From Streptomyces rhizoryzae (GTDB lineage: Bacteria > Actinomycetota > Actinomycetes > Streptomycetales > Streptomycetaceae): a stretch of 64,000 nucleotides of DNA. Below, in pieces: positions 9,504-17,919 of this stretch (within the stretch, counting starts at the first letter, position 1; every line of letters begins with the position of its first letter). The notes under the pieces were generated by a model. It did no database searches. It worked only from the letters and a program-made list of their open reading frames with translations, and had not been told where the DNA came from. Location: the NCBI RefSeq assembly GCF_023155275.1, contig NZ_JALMUV010000033.1:1-64000 (forward strand), given 5' to 3'. Made by a program: the position numbers and the translations under genes.

Positions 9504-9770
9504 CGGACCGTCGGGTGGGCGTCCACTATGGACGGTGGAAGAGGATCATCGCGTGCTGACGGAGTGTGGCCGTGAACGTGTGGGACCGCGGGATGCGGGG
9601 AACCTTCTCGTCTCGCCCTGCGTTTCCGCTACGTGCACAGTGACATCGCGGTGACAGGGTGTGGCGACAGGCGGGGTGCAGCTACCATGACCGGCACAAG
9701 GACGGGCGGCGTGACGGAGTCGTCCCCTGGGGCGGCGTCCGGTTCCATGCCGGGGCGAGGAGGACGGGCC

Positions 9771-10427
9771 ATGGTGCAGAAGGCCAAGATCCTCCTGGTC
9801 GATGACCGGCCGGAGAATCTGCTGGCGCTGGAGGCGATCCTCTCCGCGCTCGATCAGACACTGGTGCGGGCATCGTCCGGGGAGGAAGCGCTCAAAGCAC
9901 TGCTCACCGACGACTTCGCGGTGATTCTGCTCGATGTGCAGATGCCGGGGATGGACGGCTTCGAGACCGCCGCGCACATCAAGCGCCGGGAGCGCACCCG
10001 CGACATCCCGATCATCTTCCTCACCGCGATCAACCACGGCCCGCACCACACCTTCCGCGGCTACGCGGCCGGCGCGGTCGACTACATCTCCAAGCCGTTC
10101 GACCCGTGGGTGCTGCGCGCCAAGGTCTCGGTCTTCGTCGACCTGTACATGAAGAACTGCCAGCTGCGCGAGCAGGCTGCGCTGCTGCGGCTCCAGCTGG
10201 ACGGCGGCCGGCAGAGCGCCGGTGACAAGGAGTCCGCCGGGCTGCTCGCCGAGCTCTCGGCGCGGCTGGCCGCGGTCGAGGAGCAGGCCGAGGCGCTCTC
10301 CAAACAGCTCGACGAGTCCGCGGACGCCGCGGCGGTGGCGACCGCCGCGCATCTGGAGCGCAAGCTCACCGGCCTGCGGCGGGCCCTGGACGCGCTGGAG
10401 CCGGGAGCCGGGGCGCCGACCGCCTGA
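9771..10427 (+). CDS. osaB: OsaB-like response regulator with C-terminal coiled coil
   Basis: This 218 aa response regulator has a complete receiver (1-125) with acidic pocket DD near 11-12, phospho-acceptor D55 (LLDVQMPGMDG), a T in FLTAI and K in SKPF. Residues about 135-205 are charged heptad-rich sequence and form a coiled coil. No DNA-binding or enzymatic output domain is present, so signalling is probably by protein contact. ATG 9771 follows GGCGAGGAGG with good spacing. The 267-nt gap after osaA suggests its own promoter, but I find no confident consensus there. In S. coelicolor osaB is the cognate osmoadaptation regulator beside osaA. Confidence 0.9.
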   Translation: MVQKAKILLVDDRPENLLALEAILSALDQTLVRASSGEEALKALLTDDFAVILLDVQMPGMDGFETAAHIKRRERTRDIPIIFLTAINHGPHHTFRGYAAGAVDYISKPFDPWVLRAKVSVFVDLYMKNCQLREQAALLRLQLDGGRQSAGDKESAGLLAELSARLAAVEEQAEALSKQLDESADAAAVATAAHLERKLTGLRRALDALEPGAGAPTA

Positions 10428-10524
10428 CGGGGCGTCCGCGGCCGTCTGACGGCCTTTCACGCGCCCGGCGCGCGACACGAATGGGTGAAGCGCCGCGCGC
10501 TCGTGCCGTGCGCTCCGGCGCCTG

Positions 10525-10530
10525 TAATCT
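10525..10530 (+). promoter_or_regulatory. -10 element of ftsK (leaderless start)
   Basis: TAATCT ends 7 nt before the ftsK ATG, so transcription should begin at or next to the start codon. No Shine-Dalgarno sequence is present. Confidence 0.5.
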
Positions 10531-10537
10531 CGTCGGC

Positions 10538-13348
10538 ATGGCCTCACGTACGTCCGGCAAGGGAACCCAGCGCACGGCGGGCCCCGCCAAGCCGCGCGCC
10601 GGACAGTCCGGGGGCGCCGCGAAGAAGACCGCCGCCAAGAAGGCGCCCGCGCGCCGGCCGCCGGCCAGGAAGGCCGCGCCCGCGAAGCAGGCACCGGCCA
10701 GGAAGGCGCCCGCCAAGCGGCCCGCGCCGAAGCCGGCGCCGTCGCCGACCGGGGGTGTCTACCGCCTCGTGCGCGCCTGCTGGCTCGGGACCGCGCACGC
10801 CATCGGGGCGGTGTTCCGCAGCTTCGGCCGCGGCGCCAAGAACCTCGATCCGGCGCACCGCAAGGACGGGCTGGCGCTGCTGCTGCTCGGTCTGGCGCTG
10901 GTGGTCGCGGCGGGCACCTGGTCCAATCTCTCCGGGCCGGTCGGCAACCTCGTCGAGCTGCTGGTCACCGGCGCGTTCGGGCGGCTGGACCTGGTCGTGC
11001 CGATCCTGCTCGGCGGGATCGCGGTCCGGCTGATCCGGCACCCGGAGCGGCCGGAGGCCAACGGCCGGATCATCATCGGGCTGTCCGCGCTGGTGATCGG
11101 CGTGCTCGGGCAGGTGGCGATGGCCTGCGGCTCCCCGGGGCGCGGGGACGGGCTCGCCGCCATACAGGACGCCGGCGGCTATGTCGGCTGGGCGGTCTCC
11201 AAACCGCTGATCTTCACCGTCGGGCAGACCCTGGCGGTGGCGCTGCTGGTGCTGCTGACCGTCTTCGGGCTGCTGGTGGTGACCGCGACGCCGGTGAACG
11301 CCATCCCGCAGCGGCTGCGGGCGCTCGGCGCGCGGCTGGGCATCCTGGAGACCGCGGACCCCGACCCGTACGACGACGAGGCGGCGTACGGCGCGGAGTG
11401 GCGCGAGGAGCCGGCCCGCCGGCCGCGGCGCGCCGCGGCACCGCCGCCGGACGACCCGGACGCGCTGGAGGAGGCCGCGCTCGGCAAGCGGCGCCGGCCG
11501 CGCCGGGCCGCCGGCCAGGGCGCCGACCGGCCGATGGATGCGGTGGACGTGGCCGCCGCGGCCGCCGCCGCGCTGGACGGCGCGGTGCTGCACGGCGTCC
11601 AGCCCTCACCGGTGGTCGCCGAGCTGAGCGGCGCGGTCGCCGGGGAGCGCCGGGAGCGCGGTGCGGACCCCGGGACGGACCCCGGGGCGGACAGCACATC
11701 GGTGCCGCCGGCCCGGGGCGCGGAGCCGCCCGCGGAGCAGGGGCCCGGGAAGGCCGCCGGGTCCGGGCCGGTGCCGGACCTCACCAAGCGCGCGGTGCCC
11801 GACCTCACCAAGGCGGCGCCGGAGCCGTCCGGCGAGCTGCCGCAGCGCGCCGAGCAGCTCCAGCTCGCCGGCGACATCACCTACGCGCTGCCGTCGTTGG
11901 ACCTGCTGACCCGCGGCGGCCCGGGCAAGTCCCGCAGCGCCGCCAACGACGCCATAGTGCACGCGCTGACCAACGTCTTCACCGAGTTCAAGGTGGACGC
12001 CGCGGTCACCGGCTTCACCCGCGGCCCGACGGTCACCCGCTACGAGATCGAGCTGGGCCCCGCGGTGAAGGTCGAGAAGATCACCGCGCTGGCCAAGAAC
12101 ATCGCGTACGCGGTGGCCTCGCCGGACGTGCGGATCATCTCGCCGATCCCGGGCAAGTCCGCGGTCGGCATCGAGATCCCCAACACCGACCGCGAGATGG
12201 TCAACGTCGGCGACGTGCTGCGGCTGGCGGACGCCGCGGAGGACGACCATCCGATGCTGGTCGCGCTCGGCAAGGACGTCGAGGGCGGCTACGTGATGGC
12301 GAACATGGCGAAGATGCCGCACATCCTGGTGGCCGGTGCCACCGGCTCCGGCAAGTCGTCCTGCATCAACTGCCTGATCACCTCGATCATGATGCGGGCC
12401 ACGCCCGAGGACGTCCGGATGGTGCTGGTCGACCCCAAGCGGGTGGAGCTGACCGCCTACGAGGGCATCCCGCACCTGATCACGCCGATCATCACCAACC
12501 CCAAGCGGGCCGCCGAGGCGCTCCAGTGGGTGGTGCGCGAGATGGACCTGCGCTACGACGACCTCGCGGCGTTCGGCTACCGCCACATCGACGACTTCAA
12601 CGCGGCGGTCCGCTCCGGCAAGCTGAAGACCCCCGAGGGCAGTGAGCGGGAGCTGGCGCCGTACCCGTACCTGCTGGTGATCGTCGACGAGCTGGCGGAC
12701 CTGATGATGGTGGCGCCGCGGGACGTCGAGGACGCCATCGTCCGGATCACGCAGCTGGCCCGCGCCGCCGGCATCCACCTGGTGCTGGCGACCCAGCGGC
12801 CCTCGGTCGACGTGGTCACCGGCCTGATCAAGGCGAACGTGCCGTCCCGGCTGGCGTTCGCGACCTCCTCGCTGGCCGACAGCCGGGTCATCCTGGACCA
12901 GCCGGGCGCCGAGAAGCTGATCGGCAAGGGCGACGGGCTGTTCCTGCCGATGGGGGCGAACAAGCCGGTCCGGATGCAGGGCGCGTTCGTCACCGAGGAC
13001 GAGGTGGCCGCCGTCGTCCGGCACTGCAAGGACCAGATGACCCCGGTCTTCCGGGACGACGTCACCGTCGGCACCGCGAAGAAGAAGGAGATCGACGAGG
13101 ACATCGGCGACGACCTGGACCTGCTGTGCCAGGCGGCCGAGCTGGTGGTCTCGACCCAGTTCGGGTCGACGTCGATGCTCCAGCGGAAGCTGCGGGTGGG
13201 GTTCGCCAAGGCCGGCCGGCTGATGGACCTGATGGAGTCGCGGAACATCGTCGGGCCGAGCGAGGGCTCCAAGGCGCGCGACGTGCTGGTGAAGCCGGAC
13301 GAATTGGACGGAGTGCTCGCGGTGATCCGGGGGGAGGCTACCCAGTAG
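10538..13348 (+). CDS. ftsK: FtsK/SpoIIIE DNA translocase
   Basis: A 936 aa DNA translocase that moves chromosomes at division septa. The N-terminus is Lys/Ala/Pro rich (1-75). Four membrane helices follow (about 110-128, 143-160, 167-185, 225-245), then a charged disordered linker (about 270-440). The alpha/beta motor has Walker A GATGSGKSS with K606 and Walker B LLVIVDELADLM. The C-terminal gamma winged helix (about 855-925: STSMLQRKLRVGFAKAGRLMD, GPSEGSKARDV) reads polar DNA motifs. In streptomycetes FtsK acts mainly at sporulation septa. The ATG at 10538 has no RBS but a -10 element 7 nt upstream. Confidence 0.95.
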   Translation: MASRTSGKGTQRTAGPAKPRAGQSGGAAKKTAAKKAPARRPPARKAAPAKQAPARKAPAKRPAPKPAPSPTGGVYRLVRACWLGTAHAIGAVFRSFGRGAKNLDPAHRKDGLALLLLGLALVVAAGTWSNLSGPVGNLVELLVTGAFGRLDLVVPILLGGIAVRLIRHPERPEANGRIIIGLSALVIGVLGQVAMACGSPGRGDGLAAIQDAGGYVGWAVSKPLIFTVGQTLAVALLVLLTVFGLLVVTATPVNAIPQRLRALGARLGILETADPDPYDDEAAYGAEWREEPARRPRRAAAPPPDDPDALEEAALGKRRRPRRAAGQGADRPMDAVDVAAAAAAALDGAVLHGVQPSPVVAELSGAVAGERRERGADPGTDPGADSTSVPPARGAEPPAEQGPGKAAGSGPVPDLTKRAVPDLTKAAPEPSGELPQRAEQLQLAGDITYALPSLDLLTRGGPGKSRSAANDAIVHALTNVFTEFKVDAAVTGFTRGPTVTRYEIELGPAVKVEKITALAKNIAYAVASPDVRIISPIPGKSAVGIEIPNTDREMVNVGDVLRLADAAEDDHPMLVALGKDVEGGYVMANMAKMPHILVAGATGSGKSSCINCLITSIMMRATPEDVRMVLVDPKRVELTAYEGIPHLITPIITNPKRAAEALQWVVREMDLRYDDLAAFGYRHIDDFNAAVRSGKLKTPEGSERELAPYPYLLVIVDELADLMMVAPRDVEDAIVRITQLARAAGIHLVLATQRPSVDVVTGLIKANVPSRLAFATSSLADSRVILDQPGAEKLIGKGDGLFLPMGANKPVRMQGAFVTEDEVAAVVRHCKDQMTPVFRDDVTVGTAKKKEIDEDIGDDLDLLCQAAELVVSTQFGSTSMLQRKLRVGFAKAGRLMDLMESRNIVGPSEGSKARDVLVKPDELDGVLAVIRGEATQ

Positions 13349-13382
13349 CTCGCACGTACGGGCCCCCTCGTCCGTGCGGGAA

Positions 13383-13409
13383 GGCAACCGTTTTCCTTGG
13401 CGGCACGTC
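13383..13409 (+). promoter_or_regulatory. Candidate ECF sigma promoter upstream of the RodZ-like gene
   Basis: GCAACC (13384-13389), a 16-nt spacer and CGTC (13406-13409) fit the AAC...CGTC class recognised by envelope-stress ECF sigma factors such as streptomycete SigE. It lies about 165 bp before the 13574 start and shares spacing with three other candidates in this window. Confidence 0.42.
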
Positions 13410-13573
13410 AAGTTGAGGGAAGCGGGGGAGGGCGCTGCCGCCCTCCGGCCCCGGGGCACCGCCGCGGGGCGTTCTGATGGCGTACAAACCCGGCTCTCCC
13501 GCTTGCCCGACCCTTTCGCAACACCCCTAGACTGAACTTCCAGCAGGTGGCTACACGCTCGAAAGGCGCCCCC

Positions 13574-14410
13574 GTGTCCATCGGCAACTCCCCCAACTCC
13601 CCCGAAGAGGACCGGTCTTCCCCCGGTCCGGAGCGGCCCTCGCTCGGCCGCGTCCTCCAGCAGGCCCGCATCGGCGCGGGACTGACCGTCGAAGAGGTCA
13701 GTACGGCGACGCGGGTGCGGATCCCCATCGTGCACGCGATCGAACAGGACGACTTCTCGCGCTGCGGCGGCGACGTCTACGCGCGCGGACACATCAGAGC
13801 GCTCGCCCGCGCCGTCTCCCTCGACCCCCGGCCCCTGGTCGAGCGCTACGACGCCGAGCACGGCGGCCGGCCCACCCCGACGGTGGCCGCGCCGCTCTTC
13901 GAGGCGGAGCGGATCCGGCCGGAACCGCGCCGCCCCAACTGGACCGCCGCGATGGTCGCGGCGATCGTCGCGGTCGTCGGCTTCGCCGGTTTCACCTTCT
14001 TCAGCAGCGGCGGCAAGCACCAGGGCGGCCCGATCGCCGCCGACACCGCCAAGGCCGACAAGCCGGGACCGGCCCGCACCATCCATCCGCGCGCCCCCCA
14101 GCCTCCGCAGCCGGCCCCCTCCGACAGCGCCATCGCCGGACTGCCCAAGGACAAGGTCACGATCAAGGTGACCGCCAAGGACGGGCAGAGCTGGATCTCC
14201 GCCAAGGACGCCAGCGGCAAGCTCCTCCAGGACGGGCTGCTCAAGCAGGGGGAGTCGAAGACGTTCACCGACAAGAAGCGGATCGATCTCGTCGTGGGCA
14301 ACGCCGGGGCCGTACAGCTGTACGTCAACGGCAAGGAGGTCAAGAAGGTCGGCGACGAGGGCACGGTGGAGCGGCTGAGCTACACGCCGGGAGACCCGCA
14401 GGCGGGCTGA
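13574..14410 (+). CDS. RodZ-like helix-turn-helix membrane protein with DUF4115 domain
   Basis: A 278 aa protein. Residues about 25-95 form a RodZ/XRE-type HTH (LGRVLQQARIGAGLTVEEVSTATRV, AIEQDDFSRCGGDVYARGHIRALA). One membrane helix spans about 122-142 (WTAAMVAAIVAVVGFAGFTFF). A Pro-rich spacer leads to an extracellular DUF4115 beta domain (about 185-275). RodZ links cytoskeletal filaments to wall synthesis, and actinobacteria use the same layout without being clearly tied to MreB. GTG 13574 has GAAAGG 7 nt upstream and is preferred; GTG 13547 would add 9 residues. A perfect hairpin ends the transcript. Confidence 0.85.
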   Translation: MSIGNSPNSPEEDRSSPGPERPSLGRVLQQARIGAGLTVEEVSTATRVRIPIVHAIEQDDFSRCGGDVYARGHIRALARAVSLDPRPLVERYDAEHGGRPTPTVAAPLFEAERIRPEPRRPNWTAAMVAAIVAVVGFAGFTFFSSGGKHQGGPIAADTAKADKPGPARTIHPRAPQPPQPAPSDSAIAGLPKDKVTIKVTAKDGQSWISAKDASGKLLQDGLLKQGESKTFTDKKRIDLVVGNAGAVQLYVNGKEVKKVGDEGTVERLSYTPGDPQAG

Positions 14411-14422
14411 GGCCCGCCGCCC

Positions 14423-14478
14423 CGCAGGTCGGTGCCGCCCGCCCCGGGACGTCCCGGAGCGGGCGGCACCGACCTGCG
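14423..14478 (+). terminator. Long GC hairpin after the RodZ-like gene
   Basis: A perfect 20-bp stem (14423-14442 with 14459-14478) encloses a 16-nt segment that itself contains the palindrome CCGGGACGTCCCGG. There is no T tract, as is common for actinobacterial terminators. It lies 12 nt after the stop codon and ends before the rimO promoter. Confidence 0.72.
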
Positions 14479-14503
14479 CGCCGTGGGGGTGTCCGGGACG
14501 AAG

Positions 14504-14509
14504 TAGGCT
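14504..14509 (+). promoter_or_regulatory. -10 element of rimO (leaderless start)
   Basis: TAGGCT ends 7 nt before the rimO ATG and no RBS is visible, which predicts a leaderless transcript. Confidence 0.45.
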
Positions 14510-14516
14510 GAGCCCC

Positions 14517-16034
14517 ATGCCCGAACGCCGTACCGTCGCCCTTGTCACCCTTGGCTGCGCCCGTAACGAGGTGGACTCGGAGGAGCTCGCAGGCCGCTTG
14601 GCAGCGGACGGCTGGGAGCTCGTCGAGGACGCCGCCGACGCGGATGTGGCCGTCGTCAACACCTGCGGTTTCGTCGAGGCCGCCAAGAAGGACTCCGTCG
14701 ACGCCCTGCTGGAGGCCAACGATCTCAAGGCCGCGGCCAAGGAGGGCGGCGGCCGGACCCAGGCCGTGGTCGCCGTCGGCTGCATGGCCGAGCGCTACGG
14801 CAAGGAGCTGGCCGAGGCGCTGCCGGAGGCGGACGGCGTGCTCGGTTTCGACGACTACGCCGACATCTCCGACCGGCTCCAGACCATCCTCAGCGGCGGC
14901 ATCCACGCCTCGCACACCCCGCGCGACCGCCGCAAGCTGCTGCCGATCAGCCCGGCCGAGCGGCAGGACGCCGCCGGGGTCGCGCTGCCCGGCCACGCGC
15001 AGACCGCCGCCGAGCCGGCGCCCGCGCCGCAGGACCTGCCCGAAGGTGTCGCGCCGGCCTCCGGGCCGCGGGCGCCGCTGCGCCGCCGGCTGGGCAGCGA
15101 GCCGGTCGCCTCGGTGAAGCTGGCCTCCGGCTGCGACCGGCGCTGCTCGTTCTGCGCCATCCCCTCCTTCCGAGGCTCGTTCATCTCCCGCCGCCCCTCC
15201 GACGTGCTGGCCGAGACCCGCTGGCTGGCCGAGCAGGGCGTCAAGGAGGTGATGCTGGTCTCCGAGAACAACACCTCCTACGGCAAGGACCTCGGCGACA
15301 TCCGGCTGCTGGAGACGCTGCTGCCGGAGCTGGCCGCGGTGGACGGCATCGAGCGGATCCGGGTCAGCTACCTCCAGCCCGCCGAGATGCGGCCCGGTCT
15401 GATCGACGTGCTGACCGGTACGGACAAGGTCGCGCCCTACTTCGACCTGTCCTTCCAGCACTCGGCGCCGGGCGTGCTGCGTGCGATGCGGCGGTTCGGC
15501 GACACCGACCGCTTCCTGGAGCTGCTGGAGACGATCCGGACGAAGGCCCCGGAAGCCGGGGCGCGCTCCAACTTCATCGTGGGCTTCCCCGGGGAGTCCG
15601 AGAGCGACCTGGCGGAGCTGGAGCGGTTCCTGAACGAGGCCCGCCTGGATGCCATCGGCGTTTTCGGGTACTCCGACGAAGAGGGCACCGAGGCGGCCGG
15701 CTACGACGGCAAGCTCGACCCGGAGGTGGTCGCCGAGCGGCTGGACCGGGTGTCCCGGCTGGCCGAGGAGCTGACCGCGCAGCGGGCGGCCGAGCGGGTC
15801 GGGGAGACGGTCCGGGTGCTGGTGGACCGGGTCGACGACGAGGACGACGGCATCGTCGGGCGGGCCGCGCACCAGGCGCCGGAGACCGACGGGGTCACGC
15901 TCCTCACGAGCGGCCGGGACCTGCGGCCCGGTCGTATGGTCGAAGCAAAGGTCGTCGCGAGCGAGGGCGTGGACCTCGTGGCGGAGGTGCTGTCGGTGGT
16001 CGGTACGGGGTGTAGCGAGGAGGCGGGCAGATGA
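14517..16034 (+). CDS. rimO: Ribosomal protein S12 methylthiotransferase RimO
   Basis: A 505 aa radical-SAM methylthiotransferase that modifies the conserved aspartate of ribosomal protein S12. The N-terminal UPF0004 domain carries the three auxiliary-cluster cysteines C14, C50 and C89. The radical-SAM motif is C206-x3-C210-x2-C213 (CDRRCSFC), and a TRAM domain lies at about 430-495. It belongs to the RimO rather than MiaB branch by LGCARNEVDSEEL and SYLQPAEMRP. A low-complexity stretch at about 150-195 between the first two domains is longer than in E. coli RimO. The stop overlaps the pgsA start (ATGA). Confidence 0.92.
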   Translation: MPERRTVALVTLGCARNEVDSEELAGRLAADGWELVEDAADADVAVVNTCGFVEAAKKDSVDALLEANDLKAAAKEGGGRTQAVVAVGCMAERYGKELAEALPEADGVLGFDDYADISDRLQTILSGGIHASHTPRDRRKLLPISPAERQDAAGVALPGHAQTAAEPAPAPQDLPEGVAPASGPRAPLRRRLGSEPVASVKLASGCDRRCSFCAIPSFRGSFISRRPSDVLAETRWLAEQGVKEVMLVSENNTSYGKDLGDIRLLETLLPELAAVDGIERIRVSYLQPAEMRPGLIDVLTGTDKVAPYFDLSFQHSAPGVLRAMRRFGDTDRFLELLETIRTKAPEAGARSNFIVGFPGESESDLAELERFLNEARLDAIGVFGYSDEEGTEAAGYDGKLDPEVVAERLDRVSRLAEELTAQRAAERVGETVRVLVDRVDDEDDGIVGRAAHQAPETDGVTLLTSGRDLRPGRMVEAKVVASEGVDLVAEVLSVVGTGCSEEAGR

Positions 16035-16681
16035 GCGGAGCCTCGGCTTCCGCCGCCGGGGGGCCGCGCACCGCGCCGGCCGTCCGGCAGGCCGGGCTGT
16101 GGAACATCGCCAACGTCCTGACGATGCTGCGGCTGCTGCTCGTGCCGGCGTTCGTGCTGCTGCTGATGCACGACGGCGGGACGAACCCGGCCTGGCGGTC
16201 GTTCGCCTGGGCGGCCTTCGCCATCGCCATGATCACCGATGTCTTCGACGGGCACCTGGCCCGTACGTACAACCTGGTCACCGACTTCGGCAAGATCGCC
16301 GATCCGATCGCGGACAAGGCGATCATGGGCGCCGCGCTGATCTGCCTGTCGGTGCTCGGGGATCTGTCCTGGTGGGTCACCGGCGTGATCCTCTTCCGGG
16401 AGCTGGGGATCACGCTGATGCGCTTCTGGGTGATCAAGCACGGAGTGATTCCGGCCAGTCGCGGCGGCAAGATCAAGACATTGGCGCAGGGCACCGCCGT
16501 GGGCATGTACGTGCTGGTGCTGTCCGGACCGCTGGCCACCTTCCGCTGGTGGGTGATGGCGGTGGCGGTCGCGCTGACCGTGGCGACCGGGCTGGACTAC
16601 GTCCGGCAGGCCGTGGTGCTGCGCCGGGCCGGGCTGGCCCGGGAGCGGGCCGCGCGCGGGGAAGAGAGCGGGGTCCGGTGA
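16031..16681 (+). CDS. pgsA: CDP-diacylglycerol--glycerol-3-phosphate 3-phosphatidyltransferase
   Basis: A 216 aa integral membrane CDP-alcohol phosphatidyltransferase. The diagnostic motif D-x2-DG-x2-AR-x8-G-x3-D-x3-D is complete in DVFDGHLARTYNLVTDFGKI and the following ADPIADK. It has about five or six membrane helices. The enzyme makes phosphatidylglycerophosphate, the precursor of phosphatidylglycerol and cardiolipin. Its ATG overlaps the rimO stop and its own stop overlaps the cinA GTG, so the three genes are translationally coupled. Confidence 0.92.
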   Translation: MSGASASAAGGPRTAPAVRQAGLWNIANVLTMLRLLLVPAFVLLLMHDGGTNPAWRSFAWAAFAIAMITDVFDGHLARTYNLVTDFGKIADPIADKAIMGAALICLSVLGDLSWWVTGVILFRELGITLMRFWVIKHGVIPASRGGKIKTLAQGTAVGMYVLVLSGPLATFRWWVMAVAVALTVATGLDYVRQAVVLRRAGLARERAARGEESGVR

Positions 16682-17214
16682 GCGCGCCGGGTTCTGCGGC
16701 GGCCGGGGCGCTCGACGTGCTCGCCGGGCGGCGGCAGAGCCTGGCGGTGGCCGAGTCGCTCACCGGCGGGCTGGTCGCCGGTGCGCTGACCGCCGTACCC
16801 GGCGCCTCGCGGGTGGTGCGCGGTGCGGTCACCGCGTACGCCACCGACGTCAAGCGGGACGTGCTGGGGGTGGACGGTGCGCTGCTGGCCGCGCGGGGCG
16901 CGGTCGACGGCGAGGTCGCGCGGCAGATGGCCCGCGGCGTACGGCGGGTGCTGGGCGCCGACTGGGGCATCGCCACCACGGGCGTCGCCGGGCCCGAGCC
17001 GCAGGACGGGCAGCCGGTGGGCACCGTCTACGTGGCCGTGCAGGGCCCGGACGGTGCGGGGGCGGTCCGGCGGCTGGCGCTGGCGGGGGACCGCGAGCGG
17101 ATCCGTCGTGACACCGTCCAAGCCGTTCTGGAGCTTCTGTTGAGCGAACTCACAGAAAATGAGCGGGCACAGGATACGGAACAACACGGGGGGAATGGAT
17201 GTTTGCAGCCCTGA
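16678..17214 (+). CDS. CinA C-terminal domain protein (NMN amidohydrolase, PncC type)
   Basis: A 178 aa protein made only of the CinA C-terminal domain. Motifs include AESLTGGLVAGALTAVPGASRVVRGAVTAYA and TTGVAGPEPQDGQPVGTVYVAV. Stand-alone members such as E. coli PncC hydrolyse nicotinamide mononucleotide to nicotinate mononucleotide in NAD recycling. The N-terminal MoCF-like domain of full CinA is absent. The GTG at 16678 overlaps the pgsA stop. The C-terminal 20 residues are polar and unrelated to the fold. Confidence 0.87.
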   Translation: MSAPGSAAAGALDVLAGRRQSLAVAESLTGGLVAGALTAVPGASRVVRGAVTAYATDVKRDVLGVDGALLAARGAVDGEVARQMARGVRRVLGADWGIATTGVAGPEPQDGQPVGTVYVAVQGPDGAGAVRRLALAGDRERIRRDTVQAVLELLLSELTENERAQDTEQHGGNGCLQP

Positions 17215-17257
17215 GTGAACACGTACTCGCTCCCGGCACGGCCGCGGCCCGAGGCGG

Positions 17258-17263
17258 TACGGT
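17258..17263 (+). promoter_or_regulatory. Candidate -10 of clgR
   Basis: TACGGT lies 45 nt before the clgR ATG and would give a leader of about 38 nt containing the GAGGAGGG ribosome-binding site. No good -35 is visible. Confidence 0.35.
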
Positions 17264-17308
17264 GGGGCGAGAAGGATCCGCATCCGAGGTCCGAGGAGGG
17301 AGCCAGCG

Positions 17309-17692
17309 ATGATTCTGCTTCGTCGCCTGCTGGGTGACGTGCTGCGCCGACAGCGTCAGCGCCAAGGCCGCACCCTGCGCGAGGTCTCGTCCTCCGCCCG
17401 GGTGTCGCTCGGCTACTTGTCCGAGGTCGAGAGGGGCCAGAAGGAGGCGTCCTCCGAGCTGCTCTCGGCGATCTGCGACGCGCTGGATGTGCGCATGTCC
17501 GAGCTGATGCGGGAGGTCAGCGACGAGCTGGCGCTCGCCGAGCTGGCCGCGTCCGCGGCCGCGACCGACACGGTGCCCGCACCGGTCCGGCCGAAGCTCA
17601 ATTCGGTGTCCGTCACGTCCCTGGCCGGTGTGCCGGAGGAGCGTGTGACCATCAAGCCCCCGGCCGACGTCGTGGATGTCGTCGCGGCCTGA
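17309..17692 (+). CDS. clgR: ClgR-like XRE-family activator of clp/lon proteolysis genes
   Basis: A 127 aa XRE-family regulator. The HTH occupies residues about 8-65 (LGDVLRRQRQRQGRTLREVSSSARVS, LGYLSEVERGQKEAS). The tail is flexible and ends VDVVAA. It sits between the ftsK-pgsA-cinA segment and recA, the position of clgR in mycobacteria and streptomycetes. ClgR activates clpP1P2, clpC and lon. In S. lividans it is itself degraded by ClpP through a C-terminal Ala-Ala, and this protein ends in Ala-Ala. The ATG follows GAGGAGGG with ideal spacing, and a terminator closes the gene. Confidence 0.85.
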   Translation: MILLRRLLGDVLRRQRQRQGRTLREVSSSARVSLGYLSEVERGQKEASSELLSAICDALDVRMSELMREVSDELALAELAASAAATDTVPAPVRPKLNSVSVTSLAGVPEERVTIKPPADVVDVVAA

Positions 17693-17724
17693 GATCCGGG
17701 ACCTCCCGGTCCGTGCATAGCCGG

Positions 17725-17754
17725 AGCCCCGGTGGGCAGCAGCCCACCGGGGCT
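17725..17754 (+). terminator. Intrinsic terminator of clgR
   Basis: A perfect 13-bp stem (17725-17737 with 17742-17754) with loop AGCA is followed by a T/C-rich run. It lies 33 nt after the clgR stop. Confidence 0.82.
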
Positions 17755-17874
17755 TCCTGCTGTCCGCGGGGCGCTCCCGCCCGGCCGCCGGTGCGGCGCC
17801 CGGGGGCTGGCCCGGCCGGACGGCCCGGGCCGCCCGGAGCGGAGCCCCGGCCCGTACCATGGGGCTAAATCGGA

Positions 17875-17890
17875 ATATTCGCCCGAATAT
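17875..17890 (+). promoter_or_regulatory. Perfect palindrome in the dps promoter region
   Basis: ATATTCG-CC-CGAATAT is a perfect 7-2-7 inverted repeat. It is embedded in an AT-rich island 30 nt before the dps start and immediately 5' of the AAAAGGAG site. Position and symmetry suggest a dimeric regulator controlling dps. I cannot assign it to a known family. Confidence 0.5.
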
Positions 17891-17919
17891 CCTCCATGCA
17901 CCTGAAAAGGAGTATCTGG

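Noticed and set aside
13547..13573. GTG 13547 as the start of the RodZ-like gene
   Set aside because: The GTG at 13574 has a GAAAGG site at proper spacing; the upstream codon has none.
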